From contig NC_069362.1 of NCBI RefSeq assembly GCF_021730395.1, forward strand, positions 43,356,501 through 43,420,500: a stretch of 64,000 bases of DNA. The letters run 5' to 3'. This document shows, piece by piece, positions 31,949-44,446 of the stretch (its first letter is position 1; every line of letters starts with the position of its first letter). The translations under genes and the position numbers were made by a program. Source of the DNA: Mercenaria mercenaria (Eukaryota > Mollusca > Bivalvia > Venerida > Veneridae). Under the pieces are notes generated by a model that was not told the origin of the DNA, did no database searches, and worked only from the letters and a program-made list of their open reading frames with translations.

Positions 31949-33727
31949 TGATCAATTTCTATTTCGCTGGCCCAGTTCATGCTTTAGCTGTGTAGCTACA
32001 CATATTTGTAAATTTGCAGGCATAGCAGGGCATTATCCGGTATAAGGTATACAGCTACTAAAAAGCGAAATGGCTCTAGGCTGAACACCACTAAATCCAG
32101 CTGTTCTGTATTTCATATAAAATCCACTCACTTCATAACGGTGTTTCGACATTTTCTAGCATATCAATTTTCAGAGACTATATTCCCATAAAGAACTAGA
32201 TCGCTACTTTAGAAAAACAAAAAGAAAAGGGGTGTTAACTTTATATAAGAAAACTACAGTTCGTTAATTACAACCCGCTGAATTTACTACTTTTCGCTTC
32301 TTTCAATTTCTCTTTTCGTGACATTAAATTCTTACGCCGCCATTTTTTATCTAGCATGCGTTAGGAACATGCCGATTTCATTACAATGCAAAGGATACAT
32401 ACTGAAACGCGGTAGGTAAAAGTAAGCACGTTGCTGCCGAGAAAATGCACTAGGAAAGGAAAAAAGATTAGTACTATTTATATTTGGACTACTTGTGACT
32501 AGACCTGCGGAGGCTTACATTCTATTTGGTAGTGATCAGCCTCTAAGATAACGACAGTCACATAATGGCATTTCGTTCACACTCATCAGGAGCATCAAAC
32601 CTTAATTTCATTGCAATATCTTGGTTTTCATCATTATATAACTTCAATGCAGAATTCATCACGGAACTTTGTTATACTCTATTACTTTACAGAAAATGAT
32701 TTTCTTGCATCAAACAAAAATCCAATATTTTTCTTTTTATTTCTATACAGATCTAGCACTGACAATATTTTCAAGAAAGAAAATGAAGTTTACTACCATT
32801 TAAAAAGAGTCCCCACTCCAATGACTTTGAGTATATGCAGAATCTTCTAATTATTAGCCAAGGAATATAGCCCTGTATACAGTGAATGAAATACTGCAGC
32901 GGTCGCAATGATTACGCAATTTCCGTACAAACTTCGGTATTCTTCGATTTTTACGGAAAGCCATGTACACGTAGCTGTAAGTACGTTAGAGGTTATAACA
33001 CACTAAATACCAACCACTATATATTCTATATAAAACGACAAGTTTTCACAATGCTGCAATACACACCTAAACCCATTTTAAATTTCTTTAACTTACATTT
33101 TCTTGCAGAGCAACATTTATACTGTAAAAATATCCAAAGAAAAGTAGGGGTCATGTTTGATGCAAGAAAAATATTTCTGGCCAAACGGACACACCGTAAT
33201 TTTTACACTGAAATGACAATCACAAATTAGGGTAGGGGTGTATGAATAAATTTCACATGTTAAATCAGTCTGGAGTCTTTTTTCAACATGCAAATGCTAC
33301 CAGTATGTCAAGTATAGGCATGCAATATGATTTCAACCAATATATAGTAATGATTTCAAGGAAAAATCCAACCAATATATAGTAATGATTTCAATGAAAA
33401 ATCCTTCTTACAGCAAAAAAAAAAACTGAGAACTATTTGAATCCGCCATTATGCGACTACCATTTTTTCATAGGTGCTCAGGCTATTTAGTGTCTGTATG
33501 CCTAGACTGGTCCCCTGCGAACTTCGAAATAACTGGAAGCCATTTTGAATGGGAACCATTATAGGACAGGGAACCAGATTATAAGTACGTCCGAAGAATG
33601 CCGAATACGTAACCGTACGGAAATTACCGAGGTCGAGACAACACTGGTATGTTCACTGTATCCCTGAATATGTTTACATGAATAGAAATATTGTTAATTA
33701 AAAAATATTCCTTTAAATAATAAAATT

Positions 33728-33830
33728 TAAGGTTATTAATAAAACCCGCCCAAACCACGGAAATAGCCGATTCCGATTGTACGGAAACCACCGGAAACTT
33801 ACGGACGGAAGGCTAATATAATTACGAATG
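33728..33830. repeat. Dispersed repeat, member 1 of an inverted pair
   Basis: The sequence from GGTTATTAATAAAACCCG through CCACGGAAATAGCCGATTCC to GGACGGAAGGCTAATATAAT returns in reverse complement at 41507-41612 with few differences. It also carries CGTACGGAAA-type words seen at 33590-33625. The origin is unknown; it may be the end of an unidentified element. Confidence 0.6.
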
Positions 33831-34610
33831 GTGATACCGTCATCTTAATCAAGGCAAATTTATGTGTATTTTATTTCATTATTACAAAAGTAGAAGCAAA
33901 GTATTTAATATTGATGATACGTATGTTTGATGAAGTATTGCACTTGGCATAAGCAAAGACCTAAAATAACAAGATATTTGAATCACACTCAATCAAAGAA
34001 GTAATACGTTCGGCAGTCGATGTGTCATTTTGTGTACCGGACAGACACGAGATAGCAGTTTGCAGGATCAATTTAATAAAAATATCTTGCCTTAGGGAAC
34101 ATATGAATATAAACACTCTTATATTAAGGTTGTCAAAGATTTGCATTGATAAGTACACATTTTGCGAAAATTAACTAGAAATGTAAGTTTATGAAATTAT
34201 TATTATACTCCTTTTGCCTATCTCGGTTGCGCAACTTCGAAGCTATGCGCTGTTTTCATACTTGCCACTTATTTCAGGTTGTTGAAGTATTCAAATTTGA
34301 ATATAAAACTATAAATTATATCAAAAGCTAAAAAATAGTCCACTTTTTACATTTTTCATATTAAAGGGAGGCAATTACAAAATTTCATAAAAAGTATCAA
34401 AGTAAACATTTCCAGAAGAGGTATAACTCTATGTAATAGATCTTTGTTCCTTAAATACAAGAACACTGAAAAAAAATATCATAAAATGTTGCTTAAATGA
34501 TAACTCATATGATTTAGCTTTAAACAAAACCGGGTGATATGTATGGAGATGATACCCGGAGTTACAGTAAGTTGTAGAAATGAATGAACTGGAGTATAAA
34601 ATATGAAAGA

Positions 34611-34680
34611 TCGGTCGCAAAGTTTCGAACCCGGACCCTTCCCCCACCCTGAAACATGCCCGCTCAGTCTGTTTAAAACA
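34611..34680 (-). mobile_element. tRNA-like fragment, possible SINE head
   Basis: On the minus strand GACTGAGCGGGCATG resembles an A box and GGGTTCGAAACTTTGCG is a good B box about 35 bp later. No complete tRNA cloverleaf is evident, so this is more likely a decayed tRNA-derived SINE than a gene. Confidence 0.35.
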
Positions 34681-35089
34681 AAACAATAAAAAGAAAAACG
34701 GTAAATATCTAATATGGATAAATGAAAGGGTAGTGATAGCAATGAACTTTCGTGTTTTAACAATTTACTGCTAACGTTATTTTTGTTTTTAGATTATTTA
34801 ATTTTATATTTCTCTTTCTTTTATATTTGAAATAATACTAGCATATCTTTTTAGCACAGAATTAAAAAAAAAACGGTCTGGTCGGACTACGAACTATTTC
34901 AGCCTATGCTTATACAACTATTCACACAATGTTAACTTTTTTGTTTTTAAAATGAACACTTTAAGCAATTTTCTCATTAGTTTAACTTGAATAATATATC
35001 ATATTTACAAGCGTTTTTATATCTCGTGCGCAAAATCGTTATTTTCAATTTCTACGCATGTGATATTATACAATAAGTGACTTTTGGTG

Positions 35090-35311
35090 AGGTCGATATG
35101 AGCCGCGTCATGAGAAAACCAACATCCGTGCAGTCTGGTCAGGATCCATGCTGTTTGCTAACGGTTTCTCTAATCGCAATAGACAATGTGGTTTTCTCAT
35201 GGCGTGGCTCATATGTGGATTTATCGGCCTGATAAAAGCAATATCAACCTCGGGCGAATTTATCGACTTGATATCGCTTTAACAGGTCGATAAATCCACA
35301 TATCGACCACA
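35090..35311. mobile_element. Palindrome (GGTCGATATGTGGATTTATCG) interrupted by a MITE
   Basis: Without the insert at 35099-35211, GGTCGATA joins TGTGGATTTATCGGCCTGAT. This pairs with ATCGCTTTAACAGGTCGATA and AATCCACATATCGACC at the right, giving a foldback of about 105 bp. The right arm shows the undisturbed target site. Confidence 0.65.
35099..35211. mobile_element. GAGCC foldback MITE, copy 4 (internally deleted)
   Basis: The 113-bp copy runs from TGAGCCGCGTCATGAGAAAA to TTTTCTCATGGCGTGGCTCA, with most of both arms missing. It is flanked by TA on both sides (35097-35098 and 35212-35213). The intact arm of the host palindrome reads CGATATGTGG, so one TA was duplicated on insertion. Confidence 0.75.
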
Positions 35312-37994
35312 CATAAAAGGCGACAATTGTTTTATTATTAAATCCAGCCTACTCATAAGTATAAACATTAGATGCAAATGTCTGCAGCCTTAGGTCATCT
35401 TTCGTGGTTAATTGTATACGACGTCGCATTGTTTTAACGTAATAACGTGTGGACGTCACAGCTGGAGGTCAATACGTGTGTTTGGCTCCGCCTTCGAGAA
35501 AATACGACTTTTTATCGTTGAACATGTGACTACATTTAGAACAATGGAAAGGACTATAAATATAGATTTAATGATAAAAAACAATAATTTCATATCACAT
35601 GCGCTGTGTACAACGCTATTTTGTTTTTCTGCGCATGTGATATTACATTTTCATGTCTCCCTATGAGAGATCGTTACTTTTGTACTGATTAAAAGACGAT
35701 GCGCTTATTTATACATAGGATTAAATTACTTTATCTTGTGTTCATACATGTGTGAACCCGGCCTATTTTTCTGTTCTGTTTTTGAATGATTTGTTCTACA
35801 TGCAACATTTTGAAAACAATTTTTCATTAAATATTAAACTGAAACTATCACCATCAGATTGGAAATTAACTAACTACTAAGAAAATGAGTGCTCTCATTA
35901 TATGTTCCGTAGTTATCGCCGTTTTACGAATGTTACTGCTGCTGATTTTGTTGAAGTATGCCAATAAATACAGCGATATGTAACCTCAAGACTATACTTA
36001 TCAAAAAATATTTTTATACAGCAAAGTCGCGACAATTTCTAAGTGCTTACTAGTAAAGCCTCCTTAATTCTGTCTTCATTATTTGGTAAGTAATAACTTT
36101 TTTAATGTTAAATAAATCATTTCATTAATTTTTCAGTATAATAAAATAAATATTGTATTCCTGAGAGGGTGATCCCTCGAAATAACTCTATCCGTGACTA
36201 ATATTTTTCAATGCGACAATTGTAAGTTACTGTAGAGAAAGAGTTTAGTATCTAAAATGTAAATGCATAATAAAATGTTGACGAAAATGGGCTTAAAATC
36301 CTAAAAGGCCACAATAGGAAATAATTCTTCCCGGCTAATTCTGACTTTTAAGTTGATCGGGACTTTGATATGCACAGTCAAAATTTTCCTAGCACCGCAG
36401 CATGAAAATGAATCTGGTAGTCATTTTATAATTTTATTTCATTCAAAAACATTTCAGGAACATTTTCAGAAAATAAAAGATACATACTGAGTGGCGAACG
36501 ATCAGTAAAATGTTTAATAAGAAGTACTATATTATGTTTTTCATTACGCCGCTTTTGTGTGTAACATGTATTCAGGTATACACGCGTAACAATAAAGATC
36601 GGAAAGAAATCGAAAATGACTAACAAAATAAGAATAAAATTAAAATTAAATTTGTGCTGTTGTAAACTTTTTTTTTGTGATTAACTTATTTTTCCCTTAG
36701 ATACAAGCATTTGTATATAAATCGAGTGTGCAATAGCTGCGCGTGAAAATAGGGTAGGAGAAAATAAAGACAATACCGCGAAAACGAAGGAGACCCCTGT
36801 TTATTTTTCGCTCATATTACAATTCATTTTTTTTTATCTTAATTGTATTTGTGAAAAAAAGAACTCACTACTTAGTCATTCCGTTTGAAAACATATAGGT
36901 TTCAATGGGCCTGTTATACCAAATGAAACATAATTACTTTTGGATATAATGGACAACCCAAAAAATAAATTAATCTCCGTAAAAACAGAAACGTCACAAT
37001 TATATATATTTAGGGTTGAGCTAAAATGTGATTTCTCGACGCGATTTACGTAAGAAGTACGAATTTTACCTTTTCAATACAATGTAATATCGGGTGAAGA
37101 TCAACTTTTACTCTTATTTAAACAAGTTATGAAGGATGTAACTTGTTTTTGGAAAATCCCGCTCATTACACTTTTTTTACCGTAAAGTTGAAAAAATATG
37201 TAAGGTTAAAACTTCTGAGATGCTTTATGGATTTGGCCACACAGGAGCAGTTTAACAAACCATTTTAGCTGGAGAATTACACTCAGATCCTTCGTAAAAA
37301 CTGCAAACTATCGTACAATTACTCTGTATATAAAAAAAAGAGCAACTGTTTAATTTGCATAATTACAATAGGTTTGGTTCTACCAATGAAAAACTCACAA
37401 AACGTAGGGTCTCAGAATTCGACAGCATTAATTAAAGCTGCTCAATATAGATCCAAGTACAGTTCACTTCCGGTGTAGTCACGTGACCATAGTAAAGTAA
37501 GCAATGTTAGAGTAAATCGTCTGCAGTACACTGTGATATTCATAAATTTACAAAAAAAATCTTAATGAAGAAATTTGTGAGATTTGAAGAAACAACATCC
37601 ATTCAAAGTTTTCTTTTTCTTTTTCCAGACTTATTTGTAAATTATGGTGAGCAGGCTCAAATGATTCTTCTGTTGTTATGTATAAAAAAATGCCGAGCAC
37701 TAGCAAACTGACTGAAAGGGCATTCTGTATACAATAAACCAAATCAACCTAAATAAATTGCAAAGTTTTGCAAGATATGTCTAACCACTGAAGTTTAATC
37801 TTGAAGTATCTAAATGCATAATCTGAAGGTGTAGAGCATTGGTAAATATCCAAACGAACCTTAACAAGTTTTACTTGGTCTTTTTTCACGAAACAGAGTG
37901 AATCGGTCTATATATTGAGTGCAGTTAAATGGTAATTTTGTTCCCTTCTTTGCGTCGAGTTTTGGTTCACCAACTAATATGAAATACACTCGAT

Positions 37995-38112
37995 GACTGC
38001 TTCCTGGAAACTAACCAGTACTCGCACCGAAAGAAGGGACTGTTGGAGTCACGGTCAAAATCCGCTGACAGGATTCGACCCCGCGACCTCCGGATTACGA
38101 GACATCTGTACA
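37995..38112 (-). mobile_element. tRNA-derived SINE fragment
   Basis: On the minus strand GTCTCGTAATCCGGAGGTCG and GGGGTCGAATCCTGTC give the anticodon-to-B-box half of a tRNA-like sequence. The A-box half is missing where other sequence begins near 38112. It is probably a truncated SINE rather than a tRNA gene. Confidence 0.45.
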
Positions 38113-38229
38113 AAAATGAAAAAAGGTAAAATTTGTATCTCAATTCTACTCTATATAGTTTTAAGTAAGTACTTAAACTTGACTTACTTAAGTAAGTCAG
38201 TTTATTCAGAGATTAATTGCAAACTTGAA

Positions 38230-40712
38230 ACAAGAGGACCATGATGGTCCTGAATCGCTCACCTCTTCCCACATGACCCAGTTTTGAGTATGACGTCATT
38301 TTTCTATTATTTGACATAGTGAGCTAGTTTTTGAGCTCATGTGACCCAGATTTGAACTTGACCTAGATATTATCAAGATAAAAATTCTGACCAATTTTCA
38401 TGAAGATCCATTGAAAAATATGGTCTCTAGAGAGGTCACAAGGTTTTCCTATTATTTGACCTATTGACCTAGTTTTCGAAGGTACGTGACCCTGTTTTGA
38501 ACTTTACCTAGATATCATCAAGGTGAACATTCTCACTAATTTTCATGAAGATCTCATGAAAAATATGGCCTCTAGAGAGGTCACAAGGTTTTTCTATTTT
38601 TATACCTACTGGCCTAGTTTTTGACCGCATGTGACCCAGTTTCGAAACTGACCTAGATATCATCAAGGTGAACATTCAGATCAATTTTCATGAAGATCCA
38701 TTGAAAAATATGGCCTCTAGAGAGGTCAAAAGATTTTAATAATTTTAGATCTACTGACCTAGTTTTTGACCGCAGTTGACCCAGTTTCAAACTTGATCTA
38801 GATATCATCAAGATGAACATTCAGACCAACTTTCATACAGATCCCATGAAAAGTATGGCCTCTAGAGAGGTCACAAGGTTTTTTTATTATTTGACCTACT
38901 GACCTAGTTTTTTAGGGCACGTAACCCAGTTTCAAAATTGACCTAGATATCATCAAGGTGAACATTCTGACCAATTTTCATGGAGATCCATTCAAGGGTA
39001 TGGCCTCTAGAGAGGTCACAAGGTTTTTCTATTTCAAGACCTACTGACCTAGTTTTTGATCGCAGTTGACCCAGTTTCAAATTTGACCTATATATCATCA
39101 AGATGAACATTCAGACCAACTTTCATACAGATCCCATGAAAAGTATGGCCTCTAGAGAGGTCACAAGGTTTTTTTATTATTTGACCTACTGACCTAGTTT
39201 TTTAGGGCACGTAACCCAGTTTCAAAATTGACCTAGATATCATCAAGGTGAACATTCTGACCAATTTTCATGAAGATCCATTCAAGGGTATGGCCTCTAG
39301 AGAGGTCACAAGGTTTTTCTATTTCAAGACCTACTGACCTAGTTTTTGATCGCAGTTGACCCAGTTTCAAATTTGACCTATATATCATCAAGATGAACAT
39401 TCAGACCAACTTTCATACAGATCCCATGAAAAATATGGCCTCTAGAGAGGTCACAACGTTTTTTCATTATTTGACCTACTGACCTACTTTTTGATGGCAC
39501 GTGACCCACTTTCGAACTTGACCTAGATATCATCAAGATGAACATTCTGACCAATTTTTATGGAGATCCATTCACAAGTATGGCCTCTAGAGAGGTTTTT
39601 CTATTTTTAGACCTACTGACCTAGTTTTTGATCGCACATGACCCTGTTTCGAACTTGACCTAGATATCATCAAGATGAACATTCAGACCAACTTTCATAC
39701 AGATCCCATGAAAAATATGGCCTTTAGAGAGGTCACAAGGTTTTTATATTATTTGACCTACTGACCTAGTTTTTGAAGGCACGTGACCCATTTTCGAACT
39801 TGACCTAGATATCATCAAGATGAACATTCAGACAAACTTTCATACAGATCCCATGAAAAATATGGCCTCTAGAGAGGTCACAAGGTTTTTCTATTATTTG
39901 ACCTACTGACCTAGTTTTTGGCGGCACGTGACCCACTTTCAAACTTGACCTAGATATCATCAAGGTGAACATTCTGACCAATTTTCATGAAGATCTCATG
40001 AAATATATGGCCTCTAGAGAGGTCACAAGGTTTTTCTATTTTTAGACCTACTGACCTAGTTTTTGACCGCACGTGACCCAGTTTCAAACTTGGCCTAGAT
40101 ATCATCAAGATGAACATTCAGACCAACTTTCATACAGATCCCATGAAAAATATGGCCTTTAGAGAGGTCACAAGGTTTTTCTATTATTTGACCACTGACC
40201 TAGTTTTTGACGGCACGTGTGACCCAGTTTCGACTTGACTAGATATCATCAAGGTGAACATTCTGACCAATTTTCATGAAGATCTTGTGAAATATATGGC
40301 CTCTAGAGAGGTCACAAGGTTTTTCTATTTTTAGACCTACTGACCTAGTTTTTGATGGCACGTGACCCAGTTTCGAACTTGACCTAGATATCATCAAGGT
40401 GAACATTCTGACCAATTTTCATGAAGATCTTATGAAATATATGGCCTCTAGAGAGGTCACAAGGTTTTTCTATTTTTAGACCTACTGACCTAGTTTTTGA
40501 AGGCACGTGACCCAGTTTCGAACTTGACCTAGATATCATCAAGATGAACATTCTGACCAACTTTCATAAAGATCCCACAAAAAATGTGACCTCTAGAGTG
40601 GTCACAAGCAAAAGTTTACGGACGCACGGACCCACGCACGCACGGACGGACGGACGACGGACGCTGCGTGATCACAAAAGCTCACCTTGTCACTATGTGA
40701 CAGGTGAGCTAA
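38230..40712 (+). mobile_element. HINE-like tandem-repeat element, 145-bp core units, copy A
   Basis: The element starts ACAAGAGGACCATGATGGTC, a 5' hairpin (GGACCATGATGGTCC), followed by GAATCGCTCACCT. About 17 units of 145-147 bp follow, each with TGACCTACTGACCTAGTTTT, GACCTAGATATCATCAAG and GGCCTCTAGAGAGGTCACAA. It closes with a (GGAC)n/(GCAC)n-rich tract and the 3' hairpin AGCTCACCTTGTCACTATGT...ACAGGTGAGCT plus an A-run. The shared GCTCACCT motif links the 5' and 3' ends. No protein is encoded. Confidence 0.8.
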
Positions 40713-41506
40713 AAAAAGAAAAGAAAAAAAAAGATGTTAAAACATCATAGCAACCTGCCGAATATGAAATCGATTATCGAAAGTGCAAAGACTATGCCAC
40801 AAACTGCAATGTACCACAATATATTCAATGTGTGACTTTCATCGTACGTCAATTCAGTCGACTAAGTTCAAGAGATACTCAGAATACTGCGTGAACAAAC
40901 CTATCTCAGTATTTGTTTCTATATATTTATACAGGAATATTTTAAAAATATGGGGTACCGTGTGTAAAACTTTTCAATATTCAACGCTGCATTCTTCGTA
41001 TGTAATCGGTATCCCGACCTATCCTAAATTTTTTACATGACCCTAAATGTTTTATGGTCTTTGAGATTTTTAATTTTTAATAAAAAGTTTAAAAAAAACT
41101 GCTCATTCTATTCTTTAAAATATGAAATATGTCAGTGATATTAGAAATTATTCGTATTCATTTTTTTACATAAAAATAATTTCCGTAAAGTCTCATTGAA
41201 CAAAAAAGTATAAAAAAAAACTGCCTATTTACTACCTATTTTTAGGCATGTTACCGGACATAAAGAATTATTTAGGCTTTGGGAAATGCACAGGTGAAAC
41301 AAAAACTCTTTGAGGCCCGAAAGGAATTCTTTTCTTCGAAATATAACAACTTTTTGGACAAAACGTGATTACAAAATAGTATATAATGATAACGATACAA
41401 AATTTCGGGAACTAATTAGACGGCTCGTCAAAACAACGCTGGGTATAACGACTTCCTGCGGGCATCATAAAGTTCAGTGTCTAAATATGTATTTCGACAC
41501 GATATC

Positions 41507-41612
41507 ATTCGTAATTATATTAGCCTTCCGTCCGTAAGTTTTCGGTGGTTTCCGTACAATCGGAATCGGCTATTTCCGTGGTTTAGGCCGGGCCGGGTTT
41601 TATTAATAACCA
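41507..41612. repeat. Dispersed repeat, member 2 of an inverted pair
   Basis: Reverse complement of 33728-33830, with a small insertion of GGCC-rich sequence near the AACCCGGCCCGGCC end. The two members lie about 7.8 kb apart. Confidence 0.6.
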
Positions 41613-41718
41613 AAATGGTGTATAACAATCGGAATACAATGTATATCATTTATTGTCCATATGTATAGGGGTTAATAATTAAACTTGTCTTGAAACATGG
41701 GCTTTACAAAACATCCTA

Positions 41719-41900
41719 ACAAGAGGCCCAAATGAGCCTTAGTCGCTCCCCTTAGGTTGACCTTGACCTTCTGACTTGCTTCTGATCAAGTTTGGTGACC
41801 GTATGACTGTTTTTTACTTTGAAGAATATTACGATGAAAATGCGTGTTGAAACCACGATTGGTGTGCAGTACAGCGTCACTGTGACCTTCTTGCTATAGT
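41719..41900 (+). mobile_element. HINE-like element, 5' fragment
   Basis: ACAAGAGGCCCAAATGAGCC followed by TTAGTCGCTCCCCTTAGG is the 5' hairpin and subterminal motif of the group. TTGACCTTGACCTTCTGACT follows, then unrelated sequence. No 3' hairpin was found, so it is truncated. Confidence 0.5.
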
Positions 41901-42234
41901 AACTACTAACATGGCTGCCACGGGAATCGAAAAACTTCAGATTTTTCGTACGTATGATAAAAAGGCCGCCATGAAGGTCCTTTAATGCATCCTTTAAATC
42001 ATTAAGATTGTGACAAAGAGAGATCTAACAGTAAATGATTGACAAGCCACAATGACGCACACTGGGGTATCATAATAACTCACCGAGCAGTGAGCACAGA
42101 GCTAAAGAGTCACACTATACAAACATATACTGACAGGCGAAGTACAACTACAAACATTGATCTATTATAATAATGATTTTATTTTAACTGGCAGCAGACA
42201 TTTTTTAAATTAAAAATATAGAAGTAATGAAATA

Positions 42235-42432
42235 CTGTAAAATCATTTAATTTCGTGGGCATGAAATTTCGTGGTTTTGTCAGAAACAGTTATTTTGTGG
42301 GGATTTTAATTCATGGATTTCAACTGTTTTTAAGATGAAATGAGTGGAATTTTGTTTCTTCGTTGAGATTTAATTCCATGGACTGAGGCAACCACGAAAA
42401 TTAGTCCCACATAAATATTGATGATTCCAAAG
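42235..42432. mobile_element. TA-flanked MITE (CTGTGAAATCATT family), copy 3
   Basis: The copy runs from CTGTAAAATCATTTAATTTC to AATATTGATGATTCCAAAG with TA at 42233-42234 and 42433-42434. Inner motifs are GTGGGCATGAAATTTCGTGG and CCACGAAAATTAGTCCCAC. Confidence 0.7.
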
Positions 42433-43151
42433 TACATAAATATTTTCTTGTTATTCATAATTGATGCTAGTCTTTCCTCTGCAAAGACTGAGACATTTGT
42501 GTGCCTTCTTGAAAGTCACTAAAATTCAAGTAAGACAAAGTATTAGATTCTGGTATTTTAAACAAATAAACAAATTTCTTAGTCACATTATATATGGTGT
42601 TTTTTTTTTTTCAAAGTAAATTGCCAGAAACTGAAATATTATTATAATACTAGAAAGGAGAAAAACTAAAATTTAGCACAAAAAAGGGAGATAATATTTG
42701 AAATATTCAATCAAGAGTAATTGATCTTCACATTTAAATACCAGAATCTTGAGTACTTGTATAATACACTAGATACAGGAGTCCCATAAGATGGGATCTC
42801 AATAAATGTTCAGGATTGAGAATAACAGAAGGCTATAACCATGATAACTCAAACAAACTATAATCCCTTTCAAATGCCCCATTCTTTACAGTCACCATAC
42901 ATCATGGGTGACCAGTTATAAGTTTTGAACAAGTTCTGCCATGACTGAAGATTTAAGGGGCATGCATTATGGACAGGTGAAGAAAGGCAAATCTACAAGC
43001 TAGCCTGCCACTATTCTGACAGTATATAATAAAACAACCTTGAATATATTTTGAGGATTTGTTCATAAATATTGCATTTGAAATGATGTTAACAGCAGGC
43101 AGAAAATTTGTGTTAATAAGATCACAACATAAAACAGAGGTAAATAATAAT

Positions 43152-43388
43152 TGAGCCGCGCCATGAGAAAACCAACATAGTGGGTCTGCGACCAGCATGG
43201 ATCCAGACCAGCCTGTGCATCTGCGCAGTCTGGTCAGGATCCATGCTGTTCGCTAACAGGTTCTCTAATTGAAATAGGCTTTGAAAGCGAACAGCATGGA
43301 TCCTGACCAGACTGCGCGGATGTGCAGGCTGGTCTGGATCCATGCTGGTCGCAAACCCACTATGTTGGTTTTCCCATGGCACGGCTCA
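43152..43388. mobile_element. GAGCC foldback MITE, copy 5
   Basis: A 237-bp palindrome running from TGAGCCGCGCCATGAGAAAA to TTTCCCATGGCACGGCTCA, with the centre at GTTCTCTAATTGAAATAGGC. The 60-86-residue open frames across it (MDPDQPAHPRSLVRIHAV type) recur in other copies simply because the DNA repeats. Confidence 0.83.
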
Positions 43389-43600
43389 TATACATTTATA
43401 ATACATATTCAATCTGAGTTCTTTATTATGCAGAATTTGTTCAAAAAAGAAAACAAAAATTTGCAAATACAAATAAAGAATTTTTCTCAATGCACATAAA
43501 CAAAGTTTGGGCGGATTTCGGATGAAAGTTTTTTAAAAACAATTTAAAAAACTACATTAAAAGAAAGTGCTACCTAAACAACATTAAAATTAAAAACGTT

Positions 43601-43812
43601 TTAAACCTTATCATGCTGAACACAATTGATTCTGCCTTTGCAATCAGTCTAGATCATGATAAGCCTGCACATCCATGCAGTCTGGTCAAGATCTGCACTG
43701 TTCGCCATTCAGTCAGTATCTTTTTGGTAAGCACCCTTTGAACAGTTAATGGTACTGTCCAAACTGAAAGGTGGACAAGTTCATTATAGAAATTTAGCAG
43801 GGTAAGGGTTAA
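43601..43812. mobile_element. TTAACC...GGTTAA MITE, copy 3
   Basis: The copy runs from TTAAACCTTATCATGCTGAA to AGCAGGGTAAGGGTTAA and shares GGTACTGTCCAAACTGAAAG and GGACAAG with copy 1 at 4939. Confidence 0.68.
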
Positions 43813-44227
43813 AACAGCTAGATAACAATTCATACTCAGTATTGAAACTGATAGTTCATATTTGTTAAAATAAGACATTTCAAGTGTATAATACAAAGTA
43901 CATCAAAATAAATCAATTTACAAAAGTGGCAATAAGTTTTGTGTCTTTTTTTAAAATATTGACTCAGAGTGTTACTACAGATAAAAAGTTCTTAAAACAC
44001 ATTGGATCATTTAAAAAAAATTCTTTCTAGATAACTTTAGAAAACCTTTTATGAATTATGACTGTCTGACATGAATCTATAGGCATGCAGCTTTACCGAC
44101 CACAGTAAATGTGAGCTTCATTTAAATAAAACATGTTGTGCAAATTTATCCAAAAAAAAAAAAGCAGCCTAAAATTGTGCAAGTGACCTTAACCTCAAAA
44201 ATTATAGAAGTCATCTTCAAACCAAAA

Positions 44228-44446
44228 GAGCCGTGCCATGGGAAAACCAACATAGTGGCTTTGCGACCAGCATGGATCCAGATCAGTCTGGTCAGGATCC
44301 ATGCTGTTCGCTAACGGTTTCTCTAATTGCAATAGGCTTTGAAAGCGAACAGCATGGATCTTGACAAGACTGCGCGGATGCGCAGGCTGGTCTGGATCCA
44401 TGCTGGTTGCAAAGCCACTATGTTGGTTTTCTCATGGCACAGCTCA
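44228..44446. mobile_element. GAGCC foldback MITE, copy 6
   Basis: The copy runs from GAGCCGTGCCATGGGAAAAC to GTTTTCTCATGGCACAGCTC, with part of the left arm deleted near 44284. Confidence 0.8.

Larger units (their letters stand above)
31949..38229. other. Intergenic DNA, no gene recognised
   Basis: Long AT-rich stretch. Open frames at 32611-33230, 34429-34763 and 35412-35666 show no recognisable domains. It contains a 36-bp duplication at 33336-33405 (ATATATAGTAATGATTTCAA twice), one member of a dispersed inverted pair (33728-33830), a tRNA-like fragment (34611-34680), a MITE nested in a palindrome (35090-35311) and a second tRNA-like fragment near 38000. Confidence 0.45.

Noticed and set aside
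32611-33230. Two adjacent plus-strand frames (79 and 114 codons)
   Set aside because: No recognisable domain and biased to AT-rich codons; likely chance frames.
37995-38112. Functional tRNA gene on the minus strand
   Set aside because: Only the anticodon-to-B-box half is present and no cloverleaf can be completed; a truncated SINE fits better.
43122-43382. Recurring MDPDQPAHPRSLVRIHAV peptide
   Set aside because: It appears wherever the GAGCC foldback MITE appears, in both orientations; it is repeat DNA read as protein.
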